A stretch of DNA of 64,000 bases. Origin: Chaetoceros tenuissimus. Lineage: Eukaryota > Bacillariophyta > Thalassiosirophyceae > Chaetocerotales > Chaetocerotaceae. The number at the start of each line of letters is the position of its first letter. Positions within the stretch are counted from its first letter, which is position 1. The DNA is taken from NCBI GenBank assembly GCA_021927905.1, contig BLLK01000045.1, positions 806,001-870,000 of the forward strand. Direction: 5' to 3'. Under the pieces are notes generated by a model, which worked only from the letters and a program-made list of their open reading frames with translations, was not told the DNA's origin and did no database searches. Below, piece by piece: positions 10,588 to 20,685 of the stretch. A program made the position numbers and the translations under genes.

Positions 10588-12749
10588 GATAGGATTCTTA
10601 CTTTTTACTTTTGTGGAACTCCTGAAGAAACTGGGATATAAATCCTTCTAGATAGCTAAGAAAAAGGGGAGAGGATGAGGTTAGTTTCCCTTGATATGAA
10701 CGCTTCACAAAAAATAAAAGAGAAAAGGCATTATGTGTATTCTACATGAAAATCAAAATGTCACACATAAAATACGTTGTGTTTACCATAGGTTGATGCA
10801 GACTCACCAATATTTCCTTCCTTGCTGAAAATCACTCCGATCTCTCACTCAGAAATAGATGTATAGAATAGTTGACACTTGAAGAGAGTTAGGTCCAACT
10901 AGCTCAGGTGCAATAAACTCTATTAGTTAATACACTTCAAGTTTATGTGTATCGGAATGAAGCGAAAGTTGAAAAGAGAGCGGCAGCGTGTCGAATGATA
11001 CGTCCCCTCTATCACTATCGAGTTGAGTCCCATGTCATCAAAAATGACCTTCACTATCTTCTCTAAATCGCATTTTTCTTACAATAAATTGCTTAGACTA
11101 GGGATTCCACACACAGTATGACAAAGAAGCGTTCACAAAATCAGCAAATGTAATATTATTGATTCATTTACAGGTGCTATATCCTAAGGCTGGCATTGGG
11201 ATCCTCTAAAAGGTTGAAAATACTTTGTATCTTTTCATTACGTTGGAGTAAAAGGACATGCAGATAATTAAGGGTTGCATCGAAACACCCTCATAAAATC
11301 AAGAATAGTTTCTTCATGATTTGGTATTTTAATTATTAAGCTCTTTCGTAAGCACAAGTATATAACATTTCACTGTGGAAGAGTGTGCAGCAGCTGCAGC
11401 AGCAGCACATTACCACGAATGTAGACAGTCTCGAGTAGACTTCACCTCTTTTGGAGGCATAAGTCCTCCGATTTCTCTCCTTTATAGGCCTGCAGCAAAT
11501 CCGTGTTCTCAACATAACATCTTCTTGAGTTGGAATTGATCTCCTAAAGATTCACTATGTTCATAGTTTTTAGGCTTTTAATGCGAGTTTCCCTATTACC
11601 ATTTGAAAAATTGCCATCTCTATCTCTTCTTGCATAGGGAAACTTCTGGCAATTGATACAGCACTGGCGAGAGCAAAAGCTATGACAGGAAAACAATCCT
11701 CTTTCATCAATGCAATAACTATCAAATTGTATCCGTTCATATAGTTTGAATGACTTCCCACAAAGCTCCAGCTCTTGACTATAAAACTATTCCATTACAA
11801 GCGCTCTCGATTAGCATTATTTGTATGACTTCTTCATAATATGGACTTTGACTTTGATACTTGCTTTTCCATATGAATATGCTAAGACTATGGGCAGTTT
11901 TGCCCTCACTTCAGTTAACTCTGTGAAAAACAGTGTGAACGTTGCGAGTGCCAAATTTGTTGAACTAAAGAGTATCCTTGAGGGACTTCGGCATGGGCAA
12001 CCTTCAATACTCTCTTGGAGCTTGGGCTGCGACGTAGAAAAAGGTACCAAAAGCTTCAGTATTGGCTGTGCCAACGAAACTGAAGAACATGCACATCAAA
12101 GTCAGACTTGTAACTGAAGTACTTGAACACGTAGTGGATACACGAATTCCATTGGTTTACGGCTCCTCGAATCTAGCTTTTGAAAACAAATGAGGACTTG
12201 GTTCTCACAATCTTCGTCATGAATTTATTGGAGGTAGTTCATCACTTAATTAAAAAGAGTACGATTGTTCTTTATTCAATCAGCCTGAGAAACAATTAGT
12301 GAAATACGTGGGAAATTCTAGATCGCTAACTCTACACACAAGAACCTCCCGATTGAGAGCAAAGGTTTCACTCCTATAAATAATCTCACGGCTTTTTCCG
12401 AACGAATGTGGATTACCTGTGACGAGGCAAAGTAATCCGCACGTTAGTGCGGATTACTAAAGTTAATATCTCTTGGTTGGATCATTAACTTTTATGCAGG
12501 ATATCCAGTCTCTATTATATGGAACTCTTGGTTCTTCAACGTGCCCCTGCGACACAATGGTGATAGTGGGTGAGGCTCTGTTGAGTATATGAAAAAGATA
12601 CCTGTTCATATTTAATGAAGTGTTATATATCGAACAATCTAATCCACATTTTAAAAATGCAGGTATCATGGTAAAGCGATAATACGAGTTTCGAGATTTA
12701 AATCTTCAACACCAGTCATATTTTTAATCAACATAATAATTTCTTCTAC
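10588..12749. other. Gene-poor region of about 2.2 kb
   Basis: The longest stretch here without a supported gene. Frames of 60-98 codons occur on both strands (11570-12117, 12463-12669) but none has recognisable domains or plausible splicing. It contains a short CAG/CTG-type run near 11388-11406, a small GGAGG/CCTCC hairpin near 11453-11469, and a perfect 12-bp inverted repeat at 12431-12458. It starts with the promoter of the leftward 865-residue protein. Confidence 0.55.
12431..12458. repeat. Perfect inverted repeat, 12-bp arms with a 4-nt loop
   Basis: AGTAATCCGCAC, loop GTTA, GTGCGGATTACT. A related GTGGATTACC lies about 25 nt upstream and can pair with the left arm instead, giving two competing hairpins. 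It lies in the gene-poor region. A transcribed structure, a terminator-like hairpin or the end of a small inverted-repeat element are all possible; nothing here decides. Confidence 0.8.
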
Positions 12750-13919
12750 TTAAACAGAAGCTTTGCTCTCAAGGATACTTTTGTACTCGCAACTTAGAGG
12801 CAGATTGTACGGATGTTGTGGCATCTTTGTCTCTTTTACATTCATTTGAGACAAAAATTCTTCGCATTGAGGAGCTTCACTTGAATTTTTATGTGATGAG
12901 AAGATACCCTTTGAAATTGTTTGGCAGATTGCAGTCAAGTCATATCTACACTGAGTATCATCACTGTTTTCACTTGCTCCTTTTGTCTCTTGTATCAATT
13001 CATCATTGTCGTCCAAACCACCTAGTTCCACGTCATCTTCTAAATGCTCATGCCTTGATACATCATCGATTTCGCCCCGCTTGTATTTTGACTCGTACAA
13101 TTCTTTTGCTCTATTGTAGATTCTCTCATGTTGATCGGTAGACAAAATTTCCCAAGTGGAAGTGGTGGAAAAAGATGGGTGATGGGTACATTCGATACTG
13201 GTAGAACTGAATGGGTCGATTGACGACGATTGAAGAGTTGATGTTGTTTCTGAGATGCCAAGAGACGGTAGTGTTGAAGCATCACCCATAGACAAAACTA
13301 CATCTTGGTCATCATCATTCTTTTCCTTCTGGTCAGTAGTTCGTCGAGATAAAATGGTGGCAGGTTCATACTGCTTCTCCAAGGCATCTAACCGATCAAA
13401 CAAACTCTTTTTGATACGGTTCAATTCATGTGTAAACGTTTGTGGCTTCACCTTTTGGACTGAATCCTCATCAGTCGTACAGGTAGATTCATCGAGTTGG
13501 ACAAAGAGGGAATCCTCCTCTTTGATTTCAAAGTCAAGCATTCTTTGGAGAGTATCAAGTTGATTTCTTCTCATTCCTGATTCGCGGACATAGTCCAGAC
13601 TAGCTTTACGACTGCTATCGAGTACTTCTTTTTTCTCTGGATCGATACTATACACTTCTTCGTATGATTCATTAAGAGAGGATGAGTCCCACTCTTTCTT
13701 CTTACTCTTTCGATGAGTTCTTCCAATGGATTTTGTTGTTGGAGCCCGAGTCTTTGATTTCGGAGTCTTCATCACTTTGTCCCCTCTAAATCGATAGCTT
13801 TCTTTTGGAGGTTGTGGTGGGAGTTTCTTCCAGTTTTCCATTGAATTTCGTCGGTCTACTTTGTTTTGGTAAGTTGTAGGAACCAACCCTGTTTGTGTCC
13901 TTGGAGTAGAGGTCGTCAT
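12750..13919 (-). CDS. Charged, largely disordered protein of unknown function
   Basis: Single exon, 389 residues. The N-terminal half is Lys/Arg/Pro-rich (LPPQPPKESYRFRG, TKSIGRTHRKSKKKEW), and the rest is Ser/Thr/Glu/Asp-rich. Possible helical segments are ESGMRRNQLDTLQRMLDFEI and HELNRIKKSLFDRLDALEKQ, the latter likely a short coiled coil. There is no membrane segment, signal peptide or known domain. It shares a 238-nt divergent spacer with the ankyrin-RING gene. The length of the frame and its codon texture support a real gene. Confidence 0.65.
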   Translation of the reverse strand: MTTSTPRTQTGLVPTTYQNKVDRRNSMENWKKLPPQPPKESYRFRGDKVMKTPKSKTRAPTTKSIGRTHRKSKKKEWDSSSLNESYEEVYSIDPEKKEVLDSSRKASLDYVRESGMRRNQLDTLQRMLDFEIKEEDSLFVQLDESTCTTDEDSVQKVKPQTFTHELNRIKKSLFDRLDALEKQYEPATILSRRTTDQKEKNDDDQDVVLSMGDASTLPSLGISETTSTLQSSSIDPFSSTSIECTHHPSFSTTSTWEILSTDQHERIYNRAKELYESKYKRGEIDDVSRHEHLEDDVELGGLDDNDELIQETKGASENSDDTQCRYDLTAICQTISKGIFSSHKNSSEAPQCEEFLSQMNVKETKMPQHPYNLPLSCEYKSILESKASV

Positions 13920-14157
13920 GTTTTGAATTATACAAAGGGCTGACTAGGTAGAGCAATAGAATAGATAGAGTGAGACACTGCAAGATGAATTCCGGTGTGA
14001 GTACAATTGAAATACCTTAAAATAATATGAATTTTCAAATGCTTGTAGGCTTTCATTATTCTCTTCTTTACAACAAAATTCCAATCTTGCTCCAGTTGTG
14101 AGACTCTACACTTTTTCGACGAGTACATAAGTAAATCTACTAAAGAGCACACTTTAA

Positions 14158-15807
14158 ATGAGTGAGCGTCAGGACTCCAATAATCTCGGTGAAGATTCGT
14201 CGCAATCAATTCATGATGCCAATGCCTTGATCTCAACTTCAGGGTCAAGCAGTCAAGCATTAGAAAATAGCATCGTTGTAACAGAAGCTACTGTAGCAGA
14301 AGACGAATCAGATTCTGAAGAGATTGAATGGGTTGAAGAAACTAGTGAAGCCATGTACGAAGCATGTGCAAATCATGATTGGGATAAATTTGAAAAGTTT
14401 CTATCTGATGTTTCAACTTCAAAAAGGACAAAGAAACTCGTTCTTGAAAAAAAAGAAGATTGCCGCAACATTGCGCTACGCTGGGGTGCACCGCTTACTG
14501 TCATCAAGCAACTCATAGATATTGAAGGACCTATCGAGATATCCAAAGGGCAGTGCTCTTGGCTGCATACAGCATTGATGTACTACGATACAACCTTCGA
14601 AGTTGCAAAGCTTTTAATAGATATCGGTGGCAAAGATTTAGTGATGATGCAATCTGATCATCCAGAGCATAGGAAAAGGACCGCGCTACTGATGAACCTC
14701 AGCGCAAGGCCAACAGCACCAAATCGCAGAGTCATGGATCTTTTTCTCAAAGTAGGCGGTCTAGAATTACTAGAAATAGAAGATGAAGATGGGTACCGAG
14801 TTGTAGATTATTGTAATGAGGCCACTAGAAGAATGATCATTACATGTCTAAAAGCTTTAGATACAACTCCAATTGCAGAAAAACATATCAAAATATTGGA
14901 GTCCACAGAAATCACTCCACGAGATGTTGAGGATTGGATGATGCGTTGTGATTTTGACAAAGTAGAAGATTACTTACATAATCAGAAAGTGAGTAGAGAG
15001 GCAAAACAAAGGTGCTTCAAATATAGAGATAGTCGATACAATAGATCTGTATTCTTTTACCTTTGCATGTACCATGGACCTGCGGACATTGCTGAGCGTA
15101 TTATTGATCTGATGGGAACTGATTTCCTTTTGACCGCGGACAACAATGGAGATACTTGCCTACATGCAACTTGCAAATATCTTAACGACGACGATGGTGA
15201 TCATGAATTACAATGGCAACATATGCTAGTTGAATTGTTGCTTGATCAAGGAAGCACAGCTATTCTTAATGCAACAAATATTTTTGGCGAAACTGCTCTT
15301 CATAATTTGTTCTGTTGCAAGACAAAGAACTTTGACTCCATTACCTTGATGGTGGATGTAGGAGGTAAAGATTTGCTTCTCAAGAAAAAGAATTATGATG
15401 GGTGCACTGCACTCCATTATGCATCTCGTTGTAAAGAACCAAACAAAGACATAATTTTTTATCTCCTTTCCGTAGGCGGATCTGATCTACGTGAGATTGA
15501 GGATCACTTTGGCAAAAAAGCCGAAGACTACTGGTCCCCAGAGCTCAAGCAATACATCGATCTTCATACAAAGACATCACCAGATCTACCACCATTGTCC
15601 GATGACCTACAATGCCCAATATGCTTCGAGATAATGAATGATGTACACATCATTCCACAATGTTGTCATCGCTTCTGCAAGAAATGTATTACTGATGCCT
15701 ATAATTGCAATGGCAAGAAATGCCCAGTCTGTAGGGTTGATTATAAAATTGGAGAGGTGAGAAAGGATCCGCTGTTGTGCAAGTTAGTGATAACTTGTAA
15801 AGGATAA
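14158..15807 (+). CDS. Ankyrin-repeat protein with C-terminal RING finger
   Basis: Protein of 549 residues. The acidic N-terminus is followed by ankyrin-type repeats, clearest at GDTCLHATCKYL, GETALHNLFCCK and GCTALHYASRC; earlier repeats ending LIDIGGKDLV and LKVGGLELL are more divergent. A C3HC4 RING finger fills residues 486-525: CPIC, then CCHRFCKKC, then CPVC. This architecture is typical of E3 ubiquitin ligases whose ankyrin repeats choose the substrate. The frame stops 24 residues after the RING. A coiled-coil frame continues directly downstream in another phase (see the next entry and the finding), so the true C-terminus may be longer. Confidence 0.85.
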   Translation: MSERQDSNNLGEDSSQSIHDANALISTSGSSSQALENSIVVTEATVAEDESDSEEIEWVEETSEAMYEACANHDWDKFEKFLSDVSTSKRTKKLVLEKKEDCRNIALRWGAPLTVIKQLIDIEGPIEISKGQCSWLHTALMYYDTTFEVAKLLIDIGGKDLVMMQSDHPEHRKRTALLMNLSARPTAPNRRVMDLFLKVGGLELLEIEDEDGYRVVDYCNEATRRMIITCLKALDTTPIAEKHIKILESTEITPRDVEDWMMRCDFDKVEDYLHNQKVSREAKQRCFKYRDSRYNRSVFFYLCMYHGPADIAERIIDLMGTDFLLTADNNGDTCLHATCKYLNDDDGDHELQWQHMLVELLLDQGSTAILNATNIFGETALHNLFCCKTKNFDSITLMVDVGGKDLLLKKKNYDGCTALHYASRCKEPNKDIIFYLLSVGGSDLREIEDHFGKKAEDYWSPELKQYIDLHTKTSPDLPPLSDDLQCPICFEIMNDVHIIPQCCHRFCKKCITDAYNCNGKKCPVCRVDYKIGEVRKDPLLCKLVITCKG

Positions 15808-16249
15808 TGAGAATGAGCTGAAGAAAGCCAATGAAAAGAATAACGAGAAAGAAGCTGAGCTAATTCAAGCAAAGGAAGAGCTTGCCATGTTCAAGCGAAA
15901 GTACAATGAGATGTAAATGTGCAACGCCGACCAATGACGGCAATGTAAGAACAAAGTTTGTCATATGTAAATCAAAAGCATACATAGGGGGCAAATGCTG
16001 GCCTTTTGATCAATTCGTTCTACTTCTTCACAAGGGCTTATTTGGAGGTTCTAGAATATTTTGAATGTTTATGATAGTATTTAGTTCATTTCTGAAAAGT
16101 AGAGAATAAGAGTAAATTATTTGACAATTTGCTATCTACTGTCAAGAAATAGACTGTCAACGTTTGAGAAAAGAATTAGAAAGAAAAAGTTTTTGGAAGA
16201 AAGTGTTATTTTACTCTGAAAACGTGTCACTTTCTTCATCTCTCCAAAC
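15808..16249. other. Convergent spacer holding an out-of-frame coiled-coil extension of the RING gene
   Basis: Immediately after the RING gene's stop, the frame shifted by one base reads KDNENELKKANEKNNEKEAE and on through FKRKYNEM to a TAA at about 15914-15916, overlapping the end of the annotated frame. That is about 40 residues of classic coiled coil. The rest of the spacer is AT-rich 3' flank of two convergent genes. Confidence 0.55.
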
Positions 16250-17571
16250 CTAGGCATTCTCAATAATCATCAATTGCTTCACACCTTCGTACAGTTTGCA
16301 AATAATCTCACTTTCCTTAATAAATAAGCGAGCGCTTGGGGAAATATCTACTGTACCATCACTTCCGATAGGAGTGTGTTCACCCCCTGTCCCTCTTACT
16401 GACAATCCTAGAGGTTTGCAAACTTCCTTAGCCTTCTTATCAGTTCCATCCGCAGTCAACTTTGGAATCTTGACATGCACTGATGCTCGCATTCCAGTAC
16501 CAAGATTACTTGGACAGCTCGTGATGTAACCATAATTATCATCCTTTGCAAACTCGATGCCTTCGATACCTTGTACAGTTTCAAGCATTTCATTCAAATT
16601 ATTGAAAACTTCCAGAAGATCACTTCCCTTCTTCATACACATGATTCGCAATTGATCTTCCTCTCCAAACCAAATAATACGCATCTTGTCTTCGGATTGC
16701 CAACATCCTCTTCCATACTATACACAATGGCAATACAATGAGAGAACAAATGAAATGTATATTTGGGTATCTTTACGAAAAGGCAATACTCACCGGCCAA
16801 TGATTGCTAATACCAGCACTGTTGAGATACGGGTCAGCTGCCATATCCTTAAACATAACGTGAGAGTCTACAAGGACTTTATACTCTTCATCAGAGATTA
16901 GGTTTGGGTTGTTGCCCTTTTCACCAAAGTCAGGACTGAGCGAGTGAACTTTGCCTCCATACTTTTCTATAAGCTCATCGAAAGCTGGAAGCATACGAAG
17001 TTCGAAATCAATTCTCTCTTCTTTTGACATATTACCTGGAAGATTAAATCCAGCAAGGTTCCTACCGACTCTGACACGCATAGAAAGTTCTTCTTGTCCA
17101 AGATCCTTGACATCATAACTCTCTTCTTCTGTAGTCCAGTCAGTAATGTGTTTCTTCTCACCAGTTTCATCGCCATGATAATCACGAATAACCTTGTCAA
17201 AGAACCCACCAAACTTGGAATAGTCCTCAGGTGTCATTGCATAGCAACCTAGACTGGAATCAGGATTGTCGATACCTGTCTTGACGCATTTGTGGAATGT
17301 TCTACCATCTGAATAAAAAGTAAGTTCCAGAACTGGATGAAACGATCCTTTGAAGGAAAACATGGAACGTACCTTCATCAGAAAGTTGAGAGCCTTCCGG
17401 ACTAGCCAAATACTCAACAGCATACTTGCATCCACGATTATTAGGATTCTTCTCAAGGTTTTCCTTACACTTGTTTACAATCTCATCCTTGAGAGAAGAC
17501 CAAGGCTGGTCAACTTCTTTCTTTTCAAAACACATATTTAGACAAGAAAAAAAATATGTCATGTTGCTCAT
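16250..17571 (-). CDS. Phosphagen kinase (arginine/creatine kinase family), three exons
   Basis: Exons 17571-17373, 17308-16794 and 16717-16250 (introns of 64 and 76 nt) join to 393 residues. The family transfers phosphate between ATP and a guanidino compound, buffering cytosolic ATP. The N-terminal helical domain includes GIDNPDSSLGCYAMTPEDYS and DYHG. The catalytic domain includes RVRVGRNLAGF, HWPYGRGCW, GEEDQLRIM with the guanidine-binding Glu, and the signature CPSNLGTGMRASVH with the reactive Cys at residue 306. The substrate, arginine, creatine or another, cannot be decided from these motifs. Length is slightly above the usual 350-380 because of extra N-terminal residues. Lack of a clear presequence suggests a cytosolic enzyme. 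Confidence 0.9.
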
Positions 17572-18219
17572 CGCTTTCTGTGAAATAGTTGTAGATTTTT
17601 GTTGGATGTGTTGATGTTGGTGAGATTTGATTTAGTTCTAATCAATTGCTCTGACATAGATGTGATATTGTTTGATGTGTTTGATGTTGATCTGCTTCTC
17701 GTGTCTCGAAAAATATCAAATCATGGATACGTTGGATTGTGAGAAGTGACAAGTTTTCATCACGTTAAAAAGCTGTTATGAAAAACTGAAGATAATAAAT
17801 AAAAGTCCTATGACAGGTTTTTGCACATTATAAAATGATAGATGATATTCATTAACCTGTGGTACCATATCTTACGTGCAACACTTTCAATCACTATATC
17901 TCCAGATTGTTCATTTGAGTAAACAACACCAACATTTAAAATCATTTTTTTGACATTCCAAATATATTGAAACTGTAGACTCTAGTAGAGATAAGAAAAA
18001 AAGAAAACAATGACGAAATGTAGTTCTTCTCCCTCCCTTCCCTTCTCTTTTTTATTTATGTGTTGACACTACAAGATCCATCACCACAGAGCTAAGAATG
18101 AGAGGAAAAGGCAAGTATCTATTGTTGAGATTACTTTTTTTCAATTTGGCCAATACTATTCCAAGTTACTGTACCACTACATAAATAATCAGCGCTGATA
18201 GTATTTCACATCGAAAGTT
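17572..18219. promoter_or_regulatory. Divergent promoter region
   Basis: 648 nt between the divergent phosphagen kinase and KLHDC4 genes. AT-rich, with a pyrimidine-rich tract near 18030-18055. I see no coding frame; I considered a tiny upstream exon near 18098 and found no support for it. Confidence 0.45.
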
Positions 18220-20631
18220 ATGGGAAAGAAAGGAAAAAAGAAGGACCCAGAAAAAAAGTTTGCTCTTGCTGCAGCGAAAGAAGCAAAAGCAGACAAGAAA
18301 GCACAGAAGCGCTTACAAAAGCAAGCAAGAAGAGACGCAGAACAAAAAGGAGAAGCTCATGTCGATGGAGAACCAAGCAGTCATCACGGAGACGGAGATG
18401 ATGATATTGACGATTTGTTGGAACAATACAAAAAGCAAAGTCTAGAGCTGACTACTCCACTCGTTGAAATCCTTGGTGATGATTCTGGTATCAACACGGA
18501 CAGCACAACAAACCCAAGTTTTCCATATCCACCTAGAGGAAATTTCACACTAACTCTCTGCCCAACATCAAATGATTTATATATGTTTGGTGGAGAATAC
18601 TTTAATGGGGTGGAGAATCTAGTTTTTGATGAGCTGCTATGCTGGAGTCCAGATGCTAAACCTGACACAGAGGATGATGAAGTTAAAAAGAATCATACAA
18701 CTGGTATTTGGAAAAGAATCACATCGCCAATTCGACCACCTCCACGCTGCTCTCATACCACAGTATACTATAATAATGCTCTATATGTGTTTGGAGGAGA
18801 GTTGGCGACTGCTCAAAATTATCATCATTACAAGGACATTTGGAAGTTTGATATTAAAACAAATTTGTGGACTGAAATCAAGCCTAGAAACAAGGGTGGA
18901 CCAAGTACAAGATCTGGACATAGAGCGATTGTATATAGGCACTACATGATTATTTTCGGGGGTTTCTTCGAAGCTGCAAGAGATGCACCAAGATGGTTTA
19001 ATGATCTTTATGTTTTTGATTTTGCTACAAATCAATGGACTGAATGCAAATATTCAAAGCTAGCCACTATCCCACCAGAGAGATCCGCGTTTAACTTTGG
19101 AATAACGAATGGGTTTGATATTGCATATTTGTCAGGGGGTTATTCCAAGTTGAAGAATCCTGCACCTGGCACAAAAGCAGAAGGAAGAGTATTTTCTGAT
19201 TGTTGGTCACTAAATCTCAAAGGTCTGCCTGAAAAAACGCCGACTTGGGAGAAAATATCTAGGAAAGGTGAATATCCAAGTCAAAGATCTGGTACAGCAT
19301 GTTCAGTTTGGAAGAATAAATTGTTGGTCTTTGGAGGTGTAGACGATGAGGAAACAGATAATCACCGCGTAAATAGTGTCTTTTTTGATGATTTGTTTGC
19401 TTTTGATATGGATAGGAAGAGGTGGTTCAAACTCAACCTAAAAAAGAAAGCTGGTGAAAGAAGGAGAAGACGGAAAGGTAATGACGACAATCAAGAAGAA
19501 GAACCGCAGGCTAAGCAGGTAGACGAAGAATCTTCAGACGAAGAAGAGGGAGTGGAGGGAGAAGCTGTGTCAAGCGGATGGGATCTCGACATGTTGAAGT
19601 CAAACATGTTTGCTTTTATCGACGGTGATGGAAATGTTGTCTACGAAAAGATCGAAGATAGCGATGATGAAAAAGAGAAGAAGGGGGATGACATCATGGA
19701 AGAAGATACCGGATATGAGGCAGATACAGGGCCTAAGAAACAGTCATCCCCAACAAAAGGAAGAGAATTGAAGGACACCTCTGAATCTCAGCTTGGAAAT
19801 GATGTGGTAAAGAAAATGGAAGCACCCGAGCCGACAGCATCAGTCCCAGTTGCAAAATCTGAAGTTATGACTGTTGGAAAGGATGGATCACCCGAGGCAG
19901 TGTCACGTCAGACACCACTCCCAAGAATCAAGGCTCAAATCATAGTGAGAGGGAACACATTATTTCTATATGGAGGTATTTTAGAAGTAGGGGATAGAGA
20001 AGTTACTCTCGACGATCTGTGGTCCATTGATTTACAGAAACGTGAGGAATGGGTTTGTGTTCATCCAGGAAGCATGCACAAGCAAGTTTGGAAGGGTGTA
20101 GAGAGCGACAATGAAAGTTACTACTCAACAGATCGAGGTACTGGTGGTAATGAAAGTGATGACGAGGACGATTTTGGTGAATTTGATGATATCATTGAAG
20201 AAGGGGAAGATGAAGAAGCTATCAAGGCTGCCAGAAAAGCGGCAAAGAAAGCCGCCAAAAAGGAAAAGATGAAAGGCATTCGGGAAGAGATTAAATCTCT
20301 CAATGATGAGCTTTGCCTTGGCGATCCAAGTGGTACTCCACAGATTGGAGAAGAGCTGGCAGATTTCTATTCCAGAACAAGTACGTACTGGACAGAAAAA
20401 GCTATGGCCGCAGTTAGTGGTGATGCTAACAGTGCCGATGAAGTTACTGTGAAAGAGCTAAAGCGCGAGGGTTTCAACTTAGCACAAGAGAGGTATGAAG
20501 AAGTGAAACCTATTCTTACAAGGCTGGGAGAACTGGAAGATTCCCAGAAAGAAAGTGATGATCGCAAGGAAAAGAAGAAATCCAAAAAAGACAAGAAATC
20601 CAAAAAGGAGAAGAAAGATAAGAGGAGATGA
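18220..20631 (+). CDS. KLHDC4: Kelch-repeat protein, KLHDC4 orthologue
   Basis: Single exon, 803 residues. It opens with the basic MGKKGKKKDPEKKFALAAAK segment typical of KLHDC4. Kelch blades follow, each with a hydrophobic-Gly-Gly strand: LYMFGGEYFNG, LYVFGGELAT, MIIFGGFFEAA, LLVFGGVDDEE and, after a long acidic insert, LFLYGGILEVG. The insert between blades (roughly residues 410-565) is Glu/Asp/Lys-rich and disordered. The C-terminus ends in a lysine-rich tail (KKKSKKDKKSKKEKKDK). Kelch propellers bind proteins; the precise role of KLHDC4 is poorly defined. The 3' end converges on the next gene with 54 nt between stops. Confidence 0.9.
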   Translation: MGKKGKKKDPEKKFALAAAKEAKADKKAQKRLQKQARRDAEQKGEAHVDGEPSSHHGDGDDDIDDLLEQYKKQSLELTTPLVEILGDDSGINTDSTTNPSFPYPPRGNFTLTLCPTSNDLYMFGGEYFNGVENLVFDELLCWSPDAKPDTEDDEVKKNHTTGIWKRITSPIRPPPRCSHTTVYYNNALYVFGGELATAQNYHHYKDIWKFDIKTNLWTEIKPRNKGGPSTRSGHRAIVYRHYMIIFGGFFEAARDAPRWFNDLYVFDFATNQWTECKYSKLATIPPERSAFNFGITNGFDIAYLSGGYSKLKNPAPGTKAEGRVFSDCWSLNLKGLPEKTPTWEKISRKGEYPSQRSGTACSVWKNKLLVFGGVDDEETDNHRVNSVFFDDLFAFDMDRKRWFKLNLKKKAGERRRRRKGNDDNQEEEPQAKQVDEESSDEEEGVEGEAVSSGWDLDMLKSNMFAFIDGDGNVVYEKIEDSDDEKEKKGDDIMEEDTGYEADTGPKKQSSPTKGRELKDTSESQLGNDVVKKMEAPEPTASVPVAKSEVMTVGKDGSPEAVSRQTPLPRIKAQIIVRGNTLFLYGGILEVGDREVTLDDLWSIDLQKREEWVCVHPGSMHKQVWKGVESDNESYYSTDRGTGGNESDDEDDFGEFDDIIEEGEDEEAIKAARKAAKKAAKKEKMKGIREEIKSLNDELCLGDPSGTPQIGEELADFYSRTSTYWTEKAMAAVSGDANSADEVTVKELKREGFNLAQERYEEVKPILTRLGELEDSQKESDDRKEKKKSKKDKKSKKEKKDKRR

Positions 20632-20685
20632 AAAGAGTTTTAAACTAATTTTAAATTTTATCATTCCAACTATGGTAGACTATTT

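Noticed and set aside
11570-12117. Possible genes of 63-98 codons in the gene-poor region
   Set aside because: Frames on both strands overlap, no domain is visible and no consistent splice joining extends them.
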